From assembly GCA_007125435.1 (NCBI GenBank), contig SLDF01000078.1, positions 1-9,647 of the forward strand: 9,647 nt of DNA. The letters run 5' to 3'. The position numbers were made by a program, and so were the translations under genes. The notes below the pieces were generated by a model. It made no database searches, was not told where the DNA came from, and saw only the letters and a program-made list of their open reading frames with translations. Positions 5,704-9,647 of the stretch are shown here, piece by piece (the first letter of the stretch is position 1; each line of letters begins with the position of its first letter). This DNA is from Saprospiraceae bacterium. GTDB taxonomy: Bacteria; Bacteroidota; Bacteroidia; Chitinophagales; Saprospiraceae.

Positions 5704-7164
5704 ATGTCGACAGAAACTCAAAGTCATATATTTAATTTTAGTAATACGTATACAGCACTTCCTGACCTGTTTTATTCAAAGGTATTACCGTATAAATACA
5801 AATGTCCGAAAATTGAAATCTTTAATAAAAGATTGGCTAGAGAGTTGGGCTTAATAACTGAAGGCATATCTAAAGAAGAGCTAGTTAATATTTTGTCAGG
5901 GCGTATATTACCAGAGGGATCGGAGCCCATTGCTCAGGCCTATGCTGGTCATCAGTTTGGCCACTTCACAATGCTGGGTGACGGCAGAGCAATTTTGCTT
6001 GGTGAACATCAGAGTGACACTTTGGGAAAAGTCGATATACAATTGAAATCCGCAGGTCAAACCCCATACTCTAGAAGTGGCGATGGAAAAGGCACACTGT
6101 ATTCCATGCTCCGAGAATATCTCATTAGTGAAGCCATGCATCATCTCAATATCCGTACAACACGCAGCCTGGCTGTACTCAGTACCGGAGAGGAGGTCTA
6201 CCGTCATGCAGCTCATAATGGCGGTCTGCTGGTAAGGGTGGCATCAAGCCATATCCGTGTGGGGACTTTTGAATACGCCAGTCGGTTTGTTGGTAAGGAA
6301 GGCTTAAAAGCCCTGGCTGATTATACGATTGATCGGCACTTTCCCGACATTGCTACTAAGGAAAAACCTTATGTCGCCTTGATCAAGGCAATGATAGATA
6401 GGCAAACGGATTTAATCGTCGATTGGATGCGTGTCGGATTTATACACGGTGTCATGAATACCGATAACATGACATTGTCAGGAGAGACAATTGACTATGG
6501 TCCCTGTGCCTTTATGAATACATATGATCCGGCAACTGTCTTTAGCTCGATAGATGCGCAAGGTCGGTATGCCTTTGGCAACCAAGGGAACATCGGCTAT
6601 TGGAATCTCGCTGTATTTGCCAATGCCTTACTGCCACTTATAGATGAAGACAGCGATAAAGCTGTAGATGTAGCTAAAGCAATTTTACAAACTTATCCCG
6701 AAACTTTCAGCCGCAAATGGTTGCATATGATGGGTGCAAAACTAGGATTCATCTATGGTGAACCGGAAGATGAAGATATAATAAAATCACTCCTGGAGTG
6801 GATGCATAAATACAAAGCTGACTATACCAATACTTTTCTTGAAATCATGGGAATTAAAACCCCTGACCATCAACAATATGACCAGCCTGAATTCAAATTG
6901 TGGTTAACCAAACACAGGGATAGGTTGGATAAAAGTAATGCAGATGGACAGCAACTGATGGCCGATACTAATCCGTTATATATTCCCAGAAACCACATTG
7001 TAGAACAGGTACTTAACGCCGCTGCTATTGATGGAGACTTCACTCAGTGGCATACCTTTATGGAGATACTGGAAACTCCGTATACGTTGAAAGCAGATAC
7101 AAGTTCTTATTTAACAGTACCGTCTGGTGTAGATGAGGAGTATCAGACGTATTGTGGCACTTAG
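5704..7164 (+). CDS. selO: Protein adenylyltransferase SelO (YdiU/UPF0061)
   Basis: SelO is a pseudokinase that binds ATP in a flipped orientation and transfers AMP to Ser, Thr or Tyr of target proteins, many of them redox-related in studied species. At 486 aa it has the usual full length. Family signatures run in order: EGSEPIAQAYAGHQFGHF (71-88), LGDGRAILLGE (91-101), QLKSAGQTPYSRSGDGKG (113-130), RVASSHIRVGTFEYA (178-192), and HGVMNTDN (248-255) with DYGP (264-267). By a constant +2 offset from the Pseudomonas enzyme as I recall it, active residues are K115, E138, R178, R185, D254 (base), N255 and D264, and all are present. The protein ends YCGT, with Cys484 in the place where animal homologues carry selenocysteine. 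The E. coli partner Cys seems to be Ser here (VFSSID), although C268 is nearby. An intact, probably active cytoplasmic enzyme. Confidence 0.97.
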   Translation: MSTETQSHIFNFSNTYTALPDLFYSKVLPYKYKCPKIEIFNKRLARELGLITEGISKEELVNILSGRILPEGSEPIAQAYAGHQFGHFTMLGDGRAILLGEHQSDTLGKVDIQLKSAGQTPYSRSGDGKGTLYSMLREYLISEAMHHLNIRTTRSLAVLSTGEEVYRHAAHNGGLLVRVASSHIRVGTFEYASRFVGKEGLKALADYTIDRHFPDIATKEKPYVALIKAMIDRQTDLIVDWMRVGFIHGVMNTDNMTLSGETIDYGPCAFMNTYDPATVFSSIDAQGRYAFGNQGNIGYWNLAVFANALLPLIDEDSDKAVDVAKAILQTYPETFSRKWLHMMGAKLGFIYGEPEDEDIIKSLLEWMHKYKADYTNTFLEIMGIKTPDHQQYDQPEFKLWLTKHRDRLDKSNADGQQLMADTNPLYIPRNHIVEQVLNAAAIDGDFTQWHTFMEILETPYTLKADTSSYLTVPSGVDEEYQTYCGT

Positions 7165-7205
7165 TGGTACAAATACATAGCTCAAATTATAGATTAAAGC
7201 AGCTT

Positions 7206-7745
7206 TTAGTATTCATCTTTAATACATCTGTCAAATGCCTGAGAGGTTTTAATAAAGTGTATAATAAATTCAGATGCTTCAGTATCTACATTCACATGAG
7301 AAGCTGCTGAAGCTATAGATTGGGTCAAAATTTGCGTTAAATCGTTAATGAATTTATCGTAGCAATAGGTAGAGCCTGCAATTTCAGAAGATTCATCTAC
7401 ATTATCTACATAAATTTCAGGTAGTAAACCTTCAAAGACTAATGTATGTGCGACGTCGGTGTTTAAATCTATCGACTCATCTTCTGCATAATTAAATATC
7501 GACTCTGATAATAGTCTAAAATGATGAACAAATGAAGTAGCATCAATATCCAAACTTTCTAAAAACGTATTCAACAATTCAGGATCTTCAGGGATAACAC
7601 TAACTTCTAAATCATCCGGTAAGGCTTCACCAATTTTAATTAATGCTCTGAAATGATCCCTAATCATCTTTTGGTTGACAGACAATTGTCCTACCATTTG
7701 AGTTGAAAAAAAGCTAATGAAGAGAAAAAGCATTAAATGTTTCAT
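7206..7745 (-). CDS. Small secreted protein of unknown function
   Basis: I do not recognise this 179-aa protein. It begins with a clear signal peptide: MKHLM, a hydrophobic stretch LFLFISFF, and probable cleavage near Gln20 (MVGQ). It is therefore exported to the periplasm or beyond. The mature part is acidic and looks largely helical, with no membrane segment. Two cysteines, C128 (in STYCYDKF) and C174 (in FDRCIKDEY), could form a disulfide. There is no lipobox and no T9SS-type tail. The frame extends upstream to a TTG at 7757, but the ATG at 7745 gives a cleaner signal peptide. It converges on selO with a 41-bp gap and lies 117 bp downstream of the galactanase gene. The DNA looks more AT-rich than its neighbours, which may hint at separate origin. 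Coding status rests on frame length and the signal peptide. Confidence 0.75.
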   Translation of the reverse strand: MKHLMLFLFISFFSTQMVGQLSVNQKMIRDHFRALIKIGEALPDDLEVSVIPEDPELLNTFLESLDIDATSFVHHFRLLSESIFNYAEDESIDLNTDVAHTLVFEGLLPEIYVDNVDESSEIAGSTYCYDKFINDLTQILTQSIASAASHVNVDTEASEFIIHFIKTSQAFDRCIKDEY

Positions 7746-7757
7746 TATAAAGTTCAA

Positions 7758-7874
7758 TTAGGAGTTTATGGTCTCTCATTAACCCTGTAAAAATAATATT
7801 TATTTTCGATAAAAAAAAGTTTTTGATAATTCATAATATAGCAATTCCTTAGTAGCATAAACCCAGTCTACAAA
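7758..7874 (-). promoter_or_regulatory. AT-rich spacer upstream of the secreted-protein gene
   Basis: This spacer lies between the galactanase stop and the small secreted protein's start and contains A-runs and T-runs (7811-7826) and an AT-only near-palindrome around 7789-7804. On the minus strand TATTTTTA misses the TAnnTTTG box by one base. It probably holds the small gene's promoter. The AT-only hairpins are too weak to call a terminator. Confidence 0.3.
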
Positions 7875-9278
7875 TCATTCTTGACCAACAGACTGACTAT
7901 ATATAAAACCCTCTACACCTCTAATGATCAAAAAACATTGTCCGGATGGCCAATCCACAAGCGAAAGATCTAGTTCTATCTTATCGTCGCCATTTTCGAT
8001 ACGCCCATGAATCAGTTCTTCACCTGACTGATCAAAAAGCAAAAAGTCAGTAAGAGCAGGAACTTCAGCCCCTTCACTTTTAATGATATTGTAGGTATCA
8101 TTTTCTGCATCAGTCTGAATACTTATATCAGGAGCCACCTCATTTATTGCCCACTGACCGCCAAGCCATTTTATTCCTCCATTCTCTATGACTTTATTTT
8201 CAAAGTTAAAAAATGTAGCGTGCTCTTGATGAGAACCCTGGCCCCATTGTGTGTAACACGGTGATGAGACCCAGGTCGGCTCCCAATATAAAACAGCTGT
8301 ACCACCATTCTGCGCTACGGTCTCGGACAAGTCTTCCAACCATTTTAATTGGTTAGCGGGACTAGCCGGCTCATAATCCGGGTGAGTCTCACTGATGATA
8401 TTGGCTGCCTCATCGTTGTATTCATCTGTCCATACGTAGCCGGTTTCAAAAATCATGACTTCTTTATCCGGATGGCGGGCTTTGGTGCGCCTGATGATCT
8501 CACCGGTTTCAGCAATTGTCGTAGGATAATGCCATGCCCAATAATAAGAAATACCAATGATATCGAAGTCTACCACCCCATAACTCAAAAATGATTCGAG
8601 CAGCTCTTCCAATTCTGCAGGGCTGGCCAGATGCATGGCAATCTTGATGTGCTCGCCTTTATCTGCTGAGAAGTCTCGCACCGCTCTCATGCCCTTCTTG
8701 AATAAAAATGCATTCCTCTCCCAATCAATGGTTTTATCTGTCGTATCTGTGATATTCTTGAGGATTTCGATATTGGTTTCATTGCCAACTTGCACCATCT
8801 CCGGCACTAAGCCTTCAGCGTAGAGACGGTCGAGCACATCATATACATATTGATAAAGTGAGTCGGCAAGCACATTCACATCATCTGCTATGTCCTGCCA
8901 TGCCTGAGGGATTTCTTGTCGCTGAGGATCGGCCCAGTTATCAGATAAGTGATAATTGAGCAAGATCTCCATGCCTGCATCCCGACTACGTCTAAGCGAC
9001 TTGATGACATCGTCCAGACCCGAATACCTCTTGCCTTGATTCAGTGTATCATACCAGGCTGGCGTATGCCAAAGCCTGATTCGCGATATGGCTGAACCCC
9101 GATCTGCAAAATAATGATACGGATCGACCTCCTCACTGTCAGCATAGTATACGACACCACAATCTTCCATCTCATTGGTATATGAGAGATCTGCTCCTGT
9201 CTTTAATATGATATGCGGTACATCCTCACCACAGGCAAGTAGTCCGAAAACGAAATAAAGCCATATCATTTTTTTCAC
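7875..9278 (-). CDS. GH53 endo-beta-1,4-galactanase lipoprotein
   Basis: This predicted arabinogalactan endo-beta-1,4-galactanase of 467 aa should cleave galactan side chains such as those of pectin. A lipoprotein signal peptide ends in LLAC, with acylated Cys16. The GH53 TIM barrel spans about 24-380: GADLSY (28-33), RIRLWHTP (66-73), LLNYHLSDNWADP (106-118), acid/base E167 in QVGNETN, GISYYWAWH (242-250) and nucleophile E278 in MIFETGY. WEPTWVSSPC (332-341) is in the usual late-barrel place. Residues ~385-467 resemble a divergent T9SS sorting tail, with DLSLVDWPSGQCFLIIRG near the end. The start is GTG at 9278, preferred over the ATG at 9269 because it supplies the Lys-Lys of the signal peptide. 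The promoter must lie within or beyond the repeat element 27 bp upstream. No SusC/SusD or other glycan genes are in the window. Confidence 0.93.
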   Translation of the reverse strand: MKKMIWLYFVFGLLACGEDVPHIILKTGADLSYTNEMEDCGVVYYADSEEVDPYHYFADRGSAISRIRLWHTPAWYDTLNQGKRYSGLDDVIKSLRRSRDAGMEILLNYHLSDNWADPQRQEIPQAWQDIADDVNVLADSLYQYVYDVLDRLYAEGLVPEMVQVGNETNIEILKNITDTTDKTIDWERNAFLFKKGMRAVRDFSADKGEHIKIAMHLASPAELEELLESFLSYGVVDFDIIGISYYWAWHYPTTIAETGEIIRRTKARHPDKEVMIFETGYVWTDEYNDEAANIISETHPDYEPASPANQLKWLEDLSETVAQNGGTAVLYWEPTWVSSPCYTQWGQGSHQEHATFFNFENKVIENGGIKWLGGQWAINEVAPDISIQTDAENDTYNIIKSEGAEVPALTDFLLFDQSGEELIHGRIENGDDKIELDLSLVDWPSGQCFLIIRGVEGFIYSQSVGQE

Positions 9279-9305
9279 GCTTAGATATTTTGAATGATCA
9301 AATTA

Positions 9306-9531
9306 AACCCGCATTATGCATTAGCGATTTCTATTACGGCTTTAAATCGACGAAGGAGATTCACGAACACAAATAAAGAAATCAAAATAGCGTGAGTAAA
9401 TGGCTTCAAAATAAGGCGCTTTGCTTGATTTCGCTCATTCACCATAGGGTTGACTATGATTCAATCGCAAAATCACTTATTTTATCGCCATTTAAACCCT
9501 CACTACGAAACCCTAATGCATAATGCGGGTT
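9306..9531. mobile_element. MITE-like non-autonomous element, long copy (inverted)
   Basis: The terminal inverted repeats are perfect over 17 bp: AACCCGCATTATGCATT at 9306-9322 and its reverse complement at 9515-9531. Read on the minus strand it aligns with 1-171 along nearly its whole length, including the 22-bp-armed imperfect palindrome around the TCAACC apex. It has a 54-bp stretch (about 9343-9396) missing from the short copy, flanked here by TAAAT at 9343-9347 and 9397-9401. No transposase is encoded and no target duplication is visible: left flank CAAATTA, right flank GAAGAAG. The element lies 27 bp upstream of the galactanase start codon. Confidence 0.7.
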
Positions 9532-9557
9532 GAAGAAGAAGGTTTTTCTTTATTTGT

Positions 9558-9647
9558 TTTGGGCGTGTCCCTTCGGGCCGGGCTATCCGCTTGTATTCCT
9601 GACTGTCTCATGGGCAGTCACTAGCTGCTCTGTGGCTTCCGTTGGTC
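9558..9647 (+). repeat. Second copy of the composite intergenic repeat, cut by window end
   Basis: TTTGGGCGTG (9558-9567) is followed by a minimal CCC-TTC-GGG hairpin (9569-9577). A segment at 9579-9621 then matches 3455-3497 with two substitutions. One of these changes a GGCTG/CAGTC stem with a G-T pair into a perfect GACTG/CAGTC. Beyond 9621 the copies diverge. It is in the same orientation as the copy at 3412-3883, and its closing CACGC end lies outside the window. Confidence 0.75.

Noticed and set aside
5908..6216. 102-aa open frame antisense to selO
   Set aside because: It lies entirely inside a strongly conserved gene in the opposite strand and shows no family motif or start context of its own.
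7150..7164. Selenocysteine readthrough at the selO end
   Set aside because: The codon at the relevant position is TGT (Cys), and the gene stops normally at TAG.
7196..7206. AAAGC-A-GCTTT as a terminator between selO and the convergent gene
   Set aside because: The loop would be one base, too tight for an RNA hairpin, and the stem is only 5 bp.
7746..7757. TTG start extending the small secreted protein by four residues
   Set aside because: The ATG at 7745 begins a classic signal peptide with a Lys at position 2; the extension adds nothing.

Overview
The window looks like a chromosomal segment of a member of Bacteroidota, probably of the Cytophagales type. The reasons are: no clear Shine-Dalgarno sites; a two-component pair whose sensor resembles those common in that phylum; a lipoprotein glycoside hydrolase ending in a tail like the type IX secretion (T9SS) sorting domain; and an intergenic repeat of a style I recall from many Bacteroidota genomes (opening GGGCGTG, then CGGGCTATCCGC, closing CTATCCCTCACGC). 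This placement is inference. No rRNA, tRNA, CRISPR array or transposase gene was found.

Layout: a short element with perfect 17-bp terminal inverted repeats fills 1-171. A minus-strand block follows, transcribed from 3345 down to 291: a CaCA-type calcium/sodium antiporter, an OmpR-type response regulator and a CusS-like sensor kinase, the last two overlapping by 4 bp. A 600-bp noncoding region (3355-3972) is almost entirely repeats and hairpins. An FMN-dependent NAD(P)H reductase (minus) then lies back to back with an alpha/beta hydrolase (plus), followed by selO, the protein AMPylase pseudokinase (plus). Converging on selO are a small secreted protein of unknown function and a GH53 endo-beta-1,4-galactanase lipoprotein (both minus). 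A second, longer copy of the terminal-repeat element lies inverted at 9306-9531, only 27 bp from the galactanase start codon, and a second copy of the intergenic repeat begins at 9558.

How the genes work together: the antiporter and two-component system probably form one transcription unit, in which the kinase could sense an envelope or ion signal and adjust the antiporter. The other genes look like independent units: redox enzyme, esterase-like hydrolase, redox-linked AMPylase and a pectic galactan degrader without SusC/SusD partners inside the window.

The protein genes are mostly recognisable families. The most unusual material is noncoding. In the 3412-3883 repeat, two 52-nt copies of a hairpin module differ at exactly two bases, and those two bases pair with each other. 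The same repeat carries a 32-bp perfect palindrome where its second copy has a minimal 3-bp hairpin. In the terminal-repeat elements, both ends of each copy have changed together.
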